From positions 22,573,134 to 22,637,133 of the forward strand of contig CM033401.1 of the NCBI GenBank assembly GCA_019426215.1: a stretch of DNA of 64,000 bases. Reading direction: 5' to 3'. This stretch comes from Buddleja alternifolia (taxonomy: Eukaryota; Streptophyta; Magnoliopsida; Lamiales; Scrophulariaceae). Under the pieces are notes generated by a model, which saw nothing but the letters and a program-made list of their open reading frames with translations, searched no databases and was not told the DNA's origin. The position numbers and the translations under genes were made by a program. This document shows, in pieces, positions 21,501 to 32,021 of this stretch (within the stretch, counting starts at the first letter, position 1; each line of letters starts with the position of its first letter).

Positions 21501-22440
21501 CAATTGGGTGAGTCCAACTCAAGTGGTCCCGAAGAAAGGAGGTATGACTGTTATTACCAATGCTAACAATGAATTAATTCCCACACGAACAGTTACCGGG
21601 TGGCGAGTATGCATTGATTATCGAAAATTAAATGAGGCCACCCGGAAAGACCACTTTCCCCTTCCCTTCATTGATCAAATGCTTGAGAGGTTAGCCGGGC
21701 ATGAGTTTTATTGCTTCCTAGATGGCTACTCTGGCTATAATCAAATTGCCATCACACCTGAGGATCAAGAGAAAACCACTTTCACTTGTCCTTATGGCAC
21801 ATTTGCTTATAGGCGGATGCCATTTGGCCTATGTAATGCCCCTGCCACCTTTCAACGATGTATGATGGCTATTTTTCATGACATGGTCGAGGATTCCCTA
21901 GAAATTTTTATGGATGATTTTTCAGTTTTTGGAACTTCTTTCGATACATGTCTTAACCATTTAACACGTGTTCTAAAACGATGTGAAGAAACTAATCTTG
22001 TGTTAAATTGGGAAAAGTGTCATTTTATGGTTCAAGAAGGAATTGTGCTTGGCCACAAAATCTCTCACAAGGGGATTGAAGTGGATAAAGCTAAAATTGA
22101 GGTCATTGAAAAGCTTCCCCCACCCTCTTCGGTGAAAGCCGTCAGGAGTTTTCTGGGTCATGCAGGATTTTACAGGCGTTTCATTTTAAACTTTTCGAAA
22201 ATTGCTAAACCATTATCTAATTTGTTGGTAAAAGATACACCGTTTAACTTTGATGATAAGTGTTTGCAGGCTTTTCACACGCTCAAGGAAAAATTAATTT
22301 CAGCGCCCATCATGGCACCTCCAGATTGGAACCTCCCATTTGAGCTTATGTGTGATGCTAGTGATTCAGCAGTTGGAGCTGTACTCGGACAAAGGAAAGA
22401 TAAGGTATTTACACCATTTATTATGCGAGTCGAACTTTAA
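18565..22440 (+). CDS. Athila-2 gag-protease-reverse transcriptase polyprotein (frameshifted at its 3' end)
   Basis: 1291 codons from ATG 18565. Domains in order: retrotransposon gag about residues 125-270 ([30 protein letters not shown]); a CCHC-like knuckle [13 protein letters not shown] near residue 335; a Gln-rich stretch; aspartic protease with CDSGAS near 668; reverse transcriptase from about 890 to 1180 with [26 protein letters not shown] and catalytic FMDDF near 1115; then the start of RNase H ([15 protein letters not shown]). The product forms particles and copies the RNA. A one-base loss around 22405-22420 shifts the frame so that the ORF ends early and RNase H/integrase continue in another frame. 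This defect would abolish integrase from this copy unless a ribosome shifts. Confidence 0.9.
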   Translation: MTRTSRVGLAELDPEIERTFTRGIRLQREAQRYQATMDPNLNPPPIHIDPAILEEAVRRELANLRVHQNQPEAPPQRPLRDYMMPNIQGAAGPIVLPPVEANTFQILPGYIQMIGNQVQFSGLQHDDPHAHIATFSEIIHTFKNNGVTDDAIRLRLFPFSLKDKAKQWFNSLPTASIRTWEQMVDKFLSKYFPPGKTAAMKNEITSFRQYEGESLYEAWERFKELLRKCPHHGLAVPTLVQTFYLGLGPNLRTNLDAAAGGTIMNKSPEEAWALIELMAENNYQWPTERITLPKKPAGLYEIGNSSTVAVQLEALNKRLDSFGLMQGTVNQVKSTCENCGGDHTNFECLQGDVCGTSNSVESANFMGNASRQQNNPYSNSFNPGWRNHPNFSWSQNSNMAKPQPPGFQQNQGGFQQPPFQRQGGLQQPQQSEKKNNMEDGWQKFMMEATQKFQYQEMMSKKQEASLKNQEIALKNLENQIGQIANMLSGRTQGTLPSDTEKNPKEQVQAVSLRSGKNLVDSKLGEKMDDTPEHLDKTKATSNSGKNTETLSPVSGHSSTEPSVPKPRPPFPLALQKGKLDKQFAKFLDIFKQLRINIPLVDALLQMPSYAKYLKDILSNKRKLEEHETVALTAECSAILQNRIPQKLKDPGSFTIPCTIGSISFSKVLCDSGASINLLPLSLFRKLGLGEPKPTTISLQLADRSIKYPRGIVEDVLVKVEKFIFPVDFVVLDMEEDVELPLILGRPFLATGRALIDIANGQLTLRVGDEQVTINVYHAMRTPSNDSTCFHIDAFDTLISEHFQGNQYEDQVEACLVNPMDETMENNNLRDAVAFLEANPPYKRSFRPRFEVLDRPITSLPKPSIEEPPPLELKPLPSHLKYAYLQDSEFLPVIISSSLTDIMEEKLLTVLKAHKKAFGWKIADIKGICPTVCMHKILMEDEYKPTIQPQRRLNPMMQEVVKKEVIKLLDAGIIYPISDSNWVSPTQVVPKKGGMTVITNANNELIPTRTVTGWRVCIDYRKLNEATRKDHFPLPFIDQMLERLAGHEFYCFLDGYSGYNQIAITPEDQEKTTFTCPYGTFAYRRMPFGLCNAPATFQRCMMAIFHDMVEDSLEIFMDDFSVFGTSFDTCLNHLTRVLKRCEETNLVLNWEKCHFMVQEGIVLGHKISHKGIEVDKAKIEVIEKLPPPSSVKAVRSFLGHAGFYRRFILNFSKIAKPLSNLLVKDTPFNFDDKCLQAFHTLKEKLISAPIMAPPDWNLPFELMCDASDSAVGAVLGQRKDKVFTPFIMRVEL

Positions 22441-24077
22441 ATGATGCTCAGTTAAATTATGCCACGACGGAAAAGGAATTGCTAGCTATAGTTTTTGCAT
22501 TTGATAAGTTTCATTCATACCTTGTCTTGAACAAAGTCATTGTTTACACTGATCATTCTGCACTTAAGTATCTACTTGCAAAGAAGGATGCCAAACCTCG
22601 CCTTATTAGATGGATTCTTCTTCTCCAAGAATTTGATCTAGAAATTAGGGATAAAAAGGGAGTTGAGAATGTGGTAGCTGACCATTTGTCTAGGATAGAA
22701 GCCCCTGTCTCCGATTCAATCATTGAAAAACCAATTGGGGAAGAGTTTCCGGATGAACAATTGTATACGGTGATTCATGGTGCTTTCCCCTGGTATGCTG
22801 ATTTTGCAAATTATGTTGTCATGGGTGCACTTCCCCCTAATCTCACTTTTTATCAAAAGAAGAAATTTTTATCTGATGTCAAGCATTATTTTTGGGACGA
22901 GCCATTTTTGTTTAAGAATTGTGCAGATGGCATTATCAGGCGTTGTGTCCCGGCAGAAGAAATGACATCTATTATGAGCCATTGCCATGATGGCAAGGTA
23001 GGTGGCCACTTTGGGCCTACTAAGACCGCCTCAAAAGTTCTCCAATCAGGTTTTTTCTGGCCCTCCCTATTTAAAGATGTGCATGCGTATGTATCTTCTT
23101 GTGATCAATGCCAAAGAACAGGGAATATTTCGAGGAAACATGAAATGCCGTTAAACAACATATTAGAATGCGAACTTTTTGATGTTTGGGGCATTGACTT
23201 TATGGGACCATTCCCTAGCTCATGCTCCAATAAATACATTCTAGTAGCGGTTGATTATGTGTCTAAATGGGTCGAAGCGGAGGCTTTACGTACGAATGAT
23301 TCAAGGGTGGTAGTTCAATTTTTGAAAAAACACATTTTCACGCGTTTCGGTACCCCTCGAGCCATTATAAGTGATGGTGGCACTCATTTTTGCAACAAAC
23401 AGTTTGATAATCTTTTGCAAAAATATGGTGTCACACATAAGATTTCCACACCGTACCACCCTCAAACGAGTGGTCAAGTTGAAGTGTCCAATCGGGAACT
23501 TAAACGCATCCTTGAGAAAACGGTAAATTCATCTCGAAAAGATTGGTCTCTTAAGTTAGATGATGCCCTGTGGGCATATCGAACTGCGTTTAAGACACCT
23601 ATTGGCATGTCACCTTACCGACTCGTTTTTGGGAAAGCTTGCCACCTACCCGTTGAGCTAGAGCATAGGGCATTTTGGGCAATTAAATTGCTTAATTTTG
23701 ATTTGCAAGATGTTGGCAACCACAGGTTGTTGCAATTGAACGAGTTGGATGAGTTCCGACAGGAGGCCTATGAAAACACAAAAATCTACAAAGAACGAAC
23801 AAAACGCTGGCACGACAAGCGCATCACACCGAGGGAGTTTATCGAGGGAGAACAGGTCCTTTTATTCAATTCCCGCCTCCGACTTTTTCCCGGTAAACTA
23901 CGCTCTAAATGGTCAGGACCTTTCACTGTCATGAAAGTTTACCCCTCCGGTGCGGTTGAAATTTCACACGAAACAAAGGATTCTTTCATTGTTAATGGCC
24001 ACCGTTTGAAACACTATGAAGGAAATGGTTGTATGAGGGACCATGTGCACGTTACCCTCGTTGACCCACCACATTGA
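22441..24077 (+). pseudogene. Athila-2 RNase H-integrase portion, displaced frame
   Basis: The open frame in the new phase covers RNase H ([27 protein letters not shown]), an H2C2 zinc finger ([12 protein letters not shown]...CDQCQ), the integrase core with [16 protein letters not shown] and a Glu in [11 protein letters not shown] giving the D-D-E triad, then [16 protein letters not shown], followed by a C-terminal domain with [14 protein letters not shown]. It is unbroken to the stop at 24075-24077. Apart from the upstream frameshift it appears intact. The conserved hairpin block begins 10 bases after the stop. Confidence 0.85.
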
Positions 24078-24087
24078 TTGCACCTAC

Positions 24088-24136
24088 GTCAAGCTAACGA
24101 CTATAAACAAGCGCTTCTTGGGAGGCAACCCAAGTT
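24088..24136 (+). promoter_or_regulatory. 49-bp conserved post-pol block with hairpin (copy 2)
   Basis: Matches 1966-2014 with one C/T difference. The stem-loop CTTGGGAGGCAACCCAAG is at 24117-24134. It lies immediately after the pol stop and before the third ORF. Confidence 0.7.
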
Positions 24137-24326
24137 CTTTTTTTTTGTTTTATTTTATTTATTTTCCTTTCATTTCACTTTGTCTTTTCTTCGTTTTGTT
24201 TCTGTTTAATATTTTTACGATGTGTTTTCATCGTGTTTGCAGGTTTTCCATTCATTCGCACAATTCGACGCCAGCATCCCTTTCCTTTAAAAAAAAAAAA
24301 AAAAAAGAAAAAAATCGGGTTGACTC

Positions 24327-24444
24327 AACGCCGCGGCGTTCGCTACTGCATACCAACGCCGCGGCGTTCCAAACTAATAACGCCGCGGCGTTCGCTACTG
24401 CATACCAACGCCGCGGCGTTCCACACAAATAACGCCGCGGCGTT
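24327..24444 (-). promoter_or_regulatory. Internal, inverted copy of the Athila-2 palindrome array
   Basis: Five perfect AACGCCGCGGCGTT palindromes start at 24327, 24355, 24379, 24407 and 24431 (28, 24, 28, 24 bp apart). The long spacers contain GCTACTGC, the reverse complement of GCAGTAGC found in the LTR spacers, so this array is inverted relative to the LTR arrays. No TATA box occurs at the LTR spacing on either side. It may act as an enhancer for the third ORF or as a structural element. Confidence 0.6.
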
Positions 24445-24680
24445 CGATGCCTATATGCCCAGCAGCGTTTTTTTTTTCCCCATTTCCCTTCAACTTTATT
24501 TTTTTTCCAAACCCTAACTCTTTCCCCCCTTCCAAAAACATCCAAATTCCTCCCACATCACTCCATCTCTCTCCAATTCATCTTGAATCCACACTTCCCA
24601 ACCGATTTATTACACTTCCCACCGATCAAAAATCCAAATTTCGCCCGAAAATCCACAATCACGACTCCCCACCGCCGCCG

Positions 24681-24740
24681 CCGGAATTGCACCACCACCG
24701 CCGGAATTGCACCACCACCGCCGGAATTGTACCGCCACCA
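24681..24740 (+). repeat. 20-bp tandem repeat, three copies
   Basis: Units begin CCGGAATTG at 24681, 24701 and 24721. The third unit has diverged. It lies within GC-rich CCG/CAC triplet sequence before the third ORF. Confidence 0.75.
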
Positions 24741-25137
24741 CCGGACTTTACCTTGCATTTTCATCTCTTTGGGTAAAGTAATAGCTTCCTACATCACTTT
24801 GTGATAATTGTCTACCCATTTTGGATTAAGGTTCATATATTCTTTGTGGTAAATTTTGGGGTGCAAATTAATTTTAAGTATTGAATTGTTGATGATATCG
24901 TGCATTTGGTTGGTAGTTGCAAGCATCATTCGGGTTGATTGAATTTTGTGGGTTTTCTTTTCTCGCTCGTTTTACATTTTCCATTCGTGAGCTTGTTGTG
25001 CTTGTGGAGTTGAGAAAAATTTGGTTGTGGGAGTGATTTGTTGAAGACGTTTGGGGATACCGAGTTTGAAATCAGTCGTGTGGGTGACTAGAGCGTTCTA
25101 TCTTGGATACGTGTTGCCTAGTGTTAGGGGGTTGAAA

Positions 25138-26397
25138 ATGAGCCCGCGACTTTCTAAGGGAAACAAAGGCAAGGCTAAAGTGAATACTTCTACTCCAGCG
25201 GATGACCCGCTGTATGATTGTGATAAATTTGTTAGCCTCGCCGCCTCTGTTTGTTTTTCCGAAAAATTGACAAAGAAGAATGTGGTGGATGAGCGAGCGT
25301 TGGATTGTTCGATTGAACCATTCAGGACGAATATTAGGAATCGAGGTTGGTTTGAGTTTGCTACGCAGCCCGGGGAGGCTATTATTCCTTTAGTCAAAGA
25401 ATTTTATGCCAATGCCACCGGCAAGCCCGAAAACGTACACCGTTTAGTCTCTGTTCAGGTCAGGGGGCGCAATGTTACCATTTCTTCCACAAAAATCAAT
25501 GAAGTACTTCACATCCCCATCCCTCGCCCGGATCAGTTTGAGACGTTTTTACAGGACATTGATTATGCTGCAATCCACTCTGCCCTTTGTTATCCAGAGT
25601 CTATTTGGACAGGTTTCAAGGACTCCCGTCCTATCTCAATCAAGGCATGTAACCTCAACACCACGGCCCGCACATGGTATTACTTTGTTTGCGCTCGCCT
25701 CATCCCGACATTATCTTTGAGCACAGCTACTCGCGAGCGAGTCGAGGTTGTCTATGCTATTCATCATGGTCTCAACATCAACGTGGGCAAACTGATTAAG
25801 CAACAATTGATTCAGTCCATCATTGAGTGTTCTGGTGCCAAGAAGAATCTTTGTTTCCCCTCCCTCATCACCGCACTGTGCAAGAACGCCGGCGTCCAGT
25901 ACTCGCTGATGGAGCATGTTGAGGTGCCGCGCCGGATTATTTCATACACACAGATTTGCCAAGCCGAGACTATAGCTGCTCGTTCTGGTCACCGGGCCTG
26001 CCGACCCACCGCCACATCATCCACCACCGCCCCCGCTCTGCCTGCTCCGCCACGTCGCAAAGCCCCACCGCGTGTTTCATCTTCTTCCGGTGTAGCGCCT
26101 GATGTCCCGCAGTGGGCAGTTGAGTTGGATCACAAGATGACACGTATTGATCAGAATATTCTTGCTGCGCGATGGGACGCACACCGCCGATGGCAGTTTA
26201 TGGAGAGTGCTATTCTGGCTAATGCATTTGGCCCTTGGCCCGGCGTTTGGCCCGAGTTTCCCCAGTTTGATCCGCTTGCTCCACTACACCCTCAACCCCA
26301 GCCTCCAGAGCCCGCTGCCGTCCCTGAAAATGACGAGGAGGGTGAGGACGATGAGGATGATGAGACTGACGAGGACGAGACGGCGTCGGATGAGTAG
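25138..26397 (+). CDS. Athila-2 third ORF (post-pol ORF, 'putative plant transposon protein' type)
   Basis: The first ATG is at 25138 (MSPRLSKGNKGKAK), giving 419 residues; the open frame extends upstream without an ATG. It is the extra ORF found downstream of pol in Athila elements, sometimes called env-like. Residues about 45-285 form a globular region with GWFEFATQPGEAIIPLVKEFYAN, TARTWYYFVCARLIPT and LCFPSLITALCKNAGV, which I associate from memory with the plant retrotransposon domain named Transposase_32. Then follow an Ala/Pro linker, a short helical segment (WAVELDHKMTRIDQNI) and a very acidic tail. I see no signal peptide or transmembrane helix, so an envelope role is not supported. 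The function is unknown. Confidence 0.75.
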   Translation: MSPRLSKGNKGKAKVNTSTPADDPLYDCDKFVSLAASVCFSEKLTKKNVVDERALDCSIEPFRTNIRNRGWFEFATQPGEAIIPLVKEFYANATGKPENVHRLVSVQVRGRNVTISSTKINEVLHIPIPRPDQFETFLQDIDYAAIHSALCYPESIWTGFKDSRPISIKACNLNTTARTWYYFVCARLIPTLSLSTATRERVEVVYAIHHGLNINVGKLIKQQLIQSIIECSGAKKNLCFPSLITALCKNAGVQYSLMEHVEVPRRIISYTQICQAETIAARSGHRACRPTATSSTTAPALPAPPRRKAPPRVSSSSGVAPDVPQWAVELDHKMTRIDQNILAARWDAHRRWQFMESAILANAFGPWPGVWPEFPQFDPLAPLHPQPQPPEPAAVPENDEEGEDDEDDETDEDETASDE

Positions 26398-27990
26398 TCG
26401 GATGTTGCCGTAGTTTGAAAGCTTTTCACTTTTTAATTATCTACTTTACTATGTTATGATTGGCTGTAACTCTTTCGTATTCGATGCTTGTACTGTTTCC
26501 TTTGGTTTTGTTTGCGTTTTCGTGTTTTTGCTTCTCTTTCATGCTCTTTTGTTCACTTTCATGCGTTGATGTGGGTCACTTGAGTTTTCCTTCCGGCAGG
26601 TTTTAATAATGATTTCACTCCGGGATCTGAGACGCCACCGTTCTCCCTCCGTTCTCTAAATTTCAGGGATGTATCGCTTTTCCCTCTCCTATACTTACGT
26701 TTTGCAACATTGAGGACACTGTTTCATTTCAGTTTGGGGGTGGGCGTACATTTTTGCATGTTGCTCGTGTTTCTTTTGTTGAGTGTACCCTTGCGTAAGA
26801 ACAGAATGCATTCGAATATCTCTACTCTGTCGAAGTCAAAGTTCCTTGTCTGTGGTCAACATGTCATATATTGTGACTTGAAAGCCCTTTTTAGTCATGC
26901 TTATGCGAATTATTGCGGTTTTAAACGCTGAACTTTCAATTTTTTTTACTATGAAGTGTGCATTAATGTTGTGAAGTCACAAAATGATTTAGGCCATCTT
27001 TCATTTTTGTTAGCCTTACATTTTGGCCTTCTCTATATTGCATAATCTCTAGACCTTGACTTGAGCCGTATTGATAAGAATGGAGTGTGCTATGCACACT
27101 AGAAACCACCATTCGTCTTTCTTTCATAAGCCATGACAACCACCTTCTAGCCTAAAAGAAAAACAATGTCTTGCACCCAATCAAGAGAGTTTAGAACTTC
27201 ATATCATTTGACTTGAATATGGGTAGTCACCTTGTTTTGATTTGAATGAATATGAGTTAGATAGTGATGTTTTGGCTATGTTGAGATTTTTGAGGTTTGA
27301 AGTATTATGTAAAAAAGGGGATGAAATGAAAACTTGAGCAATGGGCTAAATAGTCGAGAGAGAGATATATATGAAAAAAAAAAAAAAAAAATTGTGCTCT
27401 CGACTAGGCTTGAATCTTGGCACTCAATTGGATCATTTGGCTTGGAATTTTGTGTACAACCCAATATGAAAAGAAACAAGTTTGGGGGTTGTAAGTTGAA
27501 AGGCAAAATAGAATGAAAAAGGGATAAGTGATAAGTTGTGAAAGTTTATATGGTTTATATGAGAATTTAGCTCGATGATTTTGAAGTCATAGGCTCTCTT
27601 GACTTAGTCACTTTATCCATATCTTCCGGTCCTAGCCATCACCTAGCCTTACATTACAAGCCGGAAAGACCTTTTGATTGTGACTTTTGCACTTTATACA
27701 CACCGATGAGTTAACGAATATTGAATTGTTTCAATGTCTTTACTTTCCAGTTGATTTGCATAATCTTTTCTAAAGTTGTGCTCTTGACATGAATATGGAT
27801 GTGGGAGTTCATGATTTAGGGATGGAAACTAAGATTTTGTGTGGTTTTTGAATTGTTGAATGTTCAAAGTTTTGGGTGACTATTCCAAAACTTCTCAGAA
27901 GGTATAATGCTTGTTGTGGTGTGTATGATTTGGCAAATTAGCTTTTCAATCTTCATGTGTGCGCTTGATTCTATTTGATCGAGGACGATC
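26398..27990 (+). other. Athila-2 3' non-coding region
   Basis: About 1.6 kb without a gene between the third ORF and the polypurine tract, with an A(17) run near 27375-27391. Length and position resemble 2015-3612 in Athila-1. Confidence 0.6.
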
Positions 27991-28011
27991 AAAGCTAAGT
28001 TTGGGGGTAGT
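27991..28011 (+). other. Athila-2 polypurine tract
   Basis: AAAGCTAAGTTTGGGGGTAG T precedes the right LTR start at 28012. Confidence 0.75.
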
Positions 28012-29306
28012 TGATATATGTTATTTTTACACAAGTTTTACCCCTTTTATCAACTTAATTTTGATTGTTTCTTTAATAATTTGATCACATATGATGCTTT
28101 GAACCCGGTTTGCTTTGACTTTTCAGATTGGGTTAACAGCCGGAGGAAAGAGCAAGAACCGAAGGCAAAATGAAACAATTTTTGGAATTTTTCATGGCAA
28201 CGCCGCGGCGTTCAACACGCGAACGCCGCGGCGTTCACAAGCAGTAGCCAACGCCGCGGCGTTCAAACAAGCGAACGCTGCGGCGTTCACAAGCAGTAGC
28301 CAACGCCGCGGCGTTCAACAAACGAACGCCGCGGCGTTCGAGGCGGCAGTGTTGGCCTATAAATACCTCTTTTAGCCATTTTTTACCCTAACTCACCTTG
28401 GATAGCAGCTGCCACACGAAAATGGAGAGAGAGGGAGCTTAGAAGAGAAGATTGAAGGTCAAAACATGGAGAATTCAACAAGGAATCCACATCTCTACAA
28501 GAATTAGGGAGTTTTTACATATTTGTTTCTTGAATTTGTTCAAATCTCCTATGACTTGTATGATTTATAATTGCACTTTTGACATGAATATGAGCTAAAC
28601 TTGTTTGATTGAGGCCATGGATAGGCCGTTTATGTTATTTTGATTGTTGATTTGTTGGTGTTTATTGGATTAATTTTGGTTTTAGCTATGTATTCAATAT
28701 TTGATCTCAATGCTACATTTGCTTGATCACCAAGTGTTTGATAAAATGCCTAGGTTAGAGATCGAGAGATAATAACCTAGGGAAGATATAAACATTGAAT
28801 ACCCTATAGTTAAACCGACTAGAGATAGACTCGGTTTCTTTAGGTGGCTTTCCATTCACGTGGGGAATTCCTAGACCTTAAATGCATCCTCGTTAATCGG
28901 GTTTTCATATAGAGATATATAGGAAATCGTTACCAAGGGTAGGGTTGCTATGCCAAGAGATTGGGTAGTACGTACGTTAGGGAATTTCGCCTTAGCTAAA
29001 TCAATCTAATAATCCAATAGAACCTAAATCACAATCTAAATGCATAATCGGTTGAACCATGTGCCTTGATCGCTTCTCTCTATTGTTTCCTCCCTTTATT
29101 TGGTGTGACGTTGCCTTAGTTTATTTTCTAGTATTTATTAATTAGTTAATCAACCTTTCTATTGACCGATTTAACTTAGAATTGAGTAATATAGTAGTCT
29201 TGGTACTTAGATTATAGTTGTCCCTGCGGATACGATAACCCCGGACTTAGAAATCCACTTTACTACTTACGCGACCTAGTTCTCTTGCTAGGATTTTGTC
29301 GTGTCA
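28012..29306 (+). repeat. Athila-2 right LTR, 1295 bp
   Basis: Same ends as the left LTR. Palindromes start at 28199, 28222, 28250, 28274 (one mismatch), 28302 and 28325. TATAAATA is at 28358-28365, again 19 bases after the last palindrome. Confidence 0.95.
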
Positions 29307-30092
29307 GGTAGTGGTTTAGTAAATGGGTCAGCTACATTGTCAGCTGAGGCTATTTTCTGCACTGTTATCTCTCCTCTGCCAACGATCTCCCTGATGATGT
29401 GAAATCTTCTCTCAATGTGTTTGGACTTGTTATGAGACCTGGGTTCCTTGGCTTGCGCTATTGCTCCATTGTTATCACAATAAAGTGGTAACGGGAGTTG
29501 AGCACTAGGGACCGATTCAAGTTCTCCAAGAAACTTTCTCATCCAAACAGCTTCTTTGGCTACCTCTGAGGCTGCCACATACTCAGCTTCAGTGGTGGAA
29601 TCAGCGGTTGTGCTTTGCTTGGAACTTTTCCAAGACACCGCTCCACCATTGAGAGTAAAAATAAACCCTGAAGTGGATTTTTGATCATCAACATCAAACT
29701 GAAAGTCTGAATCAGAATAACCTTCCATCTTCAGGTCTCCACCTCCATAGATGAGAATCATATCCTTAATTCTTTTTTTGAGATACTTAGGATATTCTTC
29801 ACAACTATCCAATGTTCCTTTCCCGGGTTTGCCTGAAATTGACTGACCACGCTCACAGCATAGGCAATGTCGGGTCTAGTACACAGCATTGCATACATCA
29901 GGCTACCAACTGCAGAAGCATATGGTATTTTACTAATCTCCTGTCTATCTTCCTCACTTTCAGGACACATAGACTTGGATAAGTGTACTCCATGCCTCAT
30001 GGGAAGAAACACTTTCTTAGAATTGTCCATCCTAAACCTCTTTAGGACCTTTTCTAAGTAAAGGGCTTGCGACAGACCTATCATTCTATTCG
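29307..30092 (-). pseudogene. Copia C RNase H and C-terminal RT segment
   Basis: On the minus strand from 30092: RMIGLSQALYLEKVLKRF (end of RT), then YASAVGSLMYAMLCTRPDIAYAV, and after a frame change near 29790 the RNase H domain with MEGYSDSDFQFD, STSGFIFTLNGGAVSW, STTEAEYVAA, YCDNNGAIAQA and KHIERRFH. It ends DPFTKPLP at the Athila-2 insertion. RNase H would remove RNA from the RNA:DNA hybrid. Upstream residues are at 59311. Confidence 0.85.
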
Positions 30093-30402
30093 TGTTAGTG
30101 TGTATGCCCTCAAATGCCATAAAGATGATAGATTTATAGGGCATTGATTTGTAACTAAACAATATCTTTTCGTAAAATAAGGCATTATCTTGTTGTTTTC
30201 TTATAGGCGCTTGTAAGGTTTTAATATACAACGTAAAGTCCTTGATAATAAGGCAAACCTTCTACTTCCTATAGGTTAGGAAGCATGGCACTAGAAGATT
30301 TTGAACCTTATTATCTAACTTAGGTTCGCAAGTCAAAGAGAGTATTGACTGGACATCAATACAAAATGGAGACTTGTATGATGTAAGTTTTGACAGAGAA
30401 AG

Positions 30403-31907
30403 TGTTAGGAAATTTCATGTTAGATGTTTTGATGATGACAAGATAGGATTCAATGTTAGACCCCAAATAAAATGTAAGTTTATGCTTTCATAGATCATTG
30501 TATAAAGCGTTTAAAGAGTTTGTAATTCTGTTTAGGCTTGTAATTTTTATCCTCATAGATTTTAGACTAAGTCTTAGCGACTGAATCAATAATAAAATTC
30601 TAGGTGAGTCTATTTGAGAAGAAGTTGAAGACCAGCGTCTGAAGTCAACCGAAGATGAAGATTCCTTCTTAGCGCCTGTCAAACGCTAAGAGACCGCAGT
30701 TCAGGATTCATGAATCAAGCGTTCAAATACTCAAGCGACTTATAGAAGATTCACCTGAAATAAATCCTCAAGTCATAAAGGACATAAATGCAATCATTCA
30801 ACGAACATTTATTTCCAACGGGAAATAAATTCAAATTGCATTAAATGCCTGATAAGAGCATTAAATGTGATAAGCTACTGTGACTTGTGGACAAGCCTCC
30901 TTTTGACCAGACTGTCAGAACTTTCAGAGTTTTAGCTGCTCCCGTCCAATCGGTTTCAGCGAATTTTCAGGAATGTCAGATTTTAGGTACAATCACGCGC
31001 TACGTGAAAGGCACGCTCCTACATGTGTCCAACGGACAGATCCCAAGAAATTGCCTATAAATACCTTACTCCAGAAAATCAAAACATATAACATCAAGAA
31101 TATACGAGAAATTATTGCCAAAAATCCTACGTACATTCTTTCTGGAAAAAGCTTAGAAATTTCATAGCCAAAACCTTTCAAGCTTTCTATCTACATTCCA
31201 GACAGTCACAAATATCTTAAATATCTTCCAAAGAAGAAATCCAAACTCCAACTGAGATATTCCAAGTTGTTTGATCTTCTTTAAAACAAACAAAACCCTA
31301 GTGATAATCCTCAACCTTTCATCTGAGTGAGAAAAGTTGTTGAAACCTTTCAGGCAGTATTTATGAGTGAGAGAAGCTTGAAGAAGACGATCTTCATTGG
31401 TGCTGAAGTCTGTGTGATCAAGGAGCCCAAGATCATTTTCATCCATTACTATTTTGTAGAAGTTTCTGTGTGATCCTTTGATAATCATCATAGTAATTTC
31501 CTCCAAGTGAAAAAGGAGAAGAAGGACGTAGCTGGGATTACATCATCCAGTGAACCTTACAAATTATTGTGTCATTTATTTTATTGTCTTATATTATTCA
31601 CTTCATATTATTCTGAAAAAAGACAAGTAAAATTGCAAAGCGATTAATTCAACTAAAAGAACGCTAAACATTATTTCTGCTGTGCTAACCCTGATTAAGC
31701 GATCTAAGTGTTGCCCTACTTTGGTAAACTGCTGAAATCACTAAGTCTAAGTTAACTATTCTGAAGCATCTGACCCAAGCGCTCAGTTTTTCCAAGCGTT
31801 CAAATTTCTAAAGTGATACGAAAATTTTGTGAAGTCGAAAAAGACTTTAGGGTCTATTCAACCCCCCCCCCCTTCTAGACCCTTTCGTATGCCACTTGGG
31901 ACCACCA
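30403..31907 (+). repeat. SIRE-outer 5' LTR, 1505 bp
   Basis: TGTTAGGAAATTTC...GGGACCACCA. TATA box TATAAATA at 31056-31063. A C(11) run lies at 31862-31872 shortly before the end; the right LTR has it interrupted by a T. Confidence 0.95.
31056..31063 (+). promoter_or_regulatory. TATA box of SIRE-outer 5' LTR
   Basis: TATAAATA, conserved at 57151-57158 in the 3' LTR and, inverted, at 33765-33772 and 45755-45762 in SIRE-inner. Confidence 0.6.
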
Positions 31908-31909
31908 AG

Positions 31910-31921
31910 TGGTATCAGAGC
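31910..31921 (+). other. SIRE-outer primer-binding site (tRNA-iMet)
   Basis: TGGTATCAGAGC, two bases after the LTR end. Confidence 0.9.
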
Positions 31922-32021
31922 GGTTGAAGTAGAAACCTAAGCGTTTCCGAGCGTAACTGCTTGTTTAGATCCACCTTTCTAAACTTAATCGCTTTAAATC
32001 TTTTTATCAAAACATATCATT

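Larger units (their letters stand above)
24137..25137 (+). other. Region between Athila-2 pol and third ORF
   Basis: About 1 kb without a gene. Contains a T-rich tract, an A(17) tract at about 24289-24306, the internal palindrome array (24327-24444), an AT/CT-rich leader-like stretch and a 20-bp tandem repeat (24681-24740). Confidence 0.6.
17130..29311 (+). mobile_element. Athila-2: complete Athila-type Ty3/gypsy element (17135-29306), TSD GGTAG
   Basis: The element is 12,172 bp with LTRs of 1294 and 1295 bp. A perfect 5-bp target duplication GGTAG lies at 17130-17134 and 29307-29311. By eye the LTRs differ at only three substitutions and one single-base indel, so the insertion is recent. 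The internal order is PBS, gag-protease-RT, RNase H-integrase, conserved hairpin, palindrome array, third ORF, long 3' non-coding region and polypurine tract. One frameshift in pol is the only visible coding defect. It lies in the pol end of copia C. Confidence 0.95.

Noticed and set aside
24252..24764. Arg/Gly-rich minus-strand ORFs
   Set aside because: Shadows of the palindrome array, homopolymers and the 20-bp tandem repeat.
29758..30231. Continuous 157-codon minus-strand frame starting MYIKTLQAP
   Set aside because: The first 46 codons come from solo LTR D; only the part below 30093 is copia C RT.
30111..30402. Unassigned sequence between copia C and SIRE-outer
   Set aside because: First taken as unique DNA, but it aligns with LTR E and continues at 58012; it is solo LTR D.
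30488..31506. Small ORFs repeated at 56583-57606
   Set aside because: They are in the two SIRE-outer LTRs and are identical or near-identical because the LTRs are; non-coding.
31862..31872. C(11) tract near the SIRE LTR end as a regulatory element
   Set aside because: Its length varies among the four LTRs and is interrupted in one, which fits homopolymer slippage.
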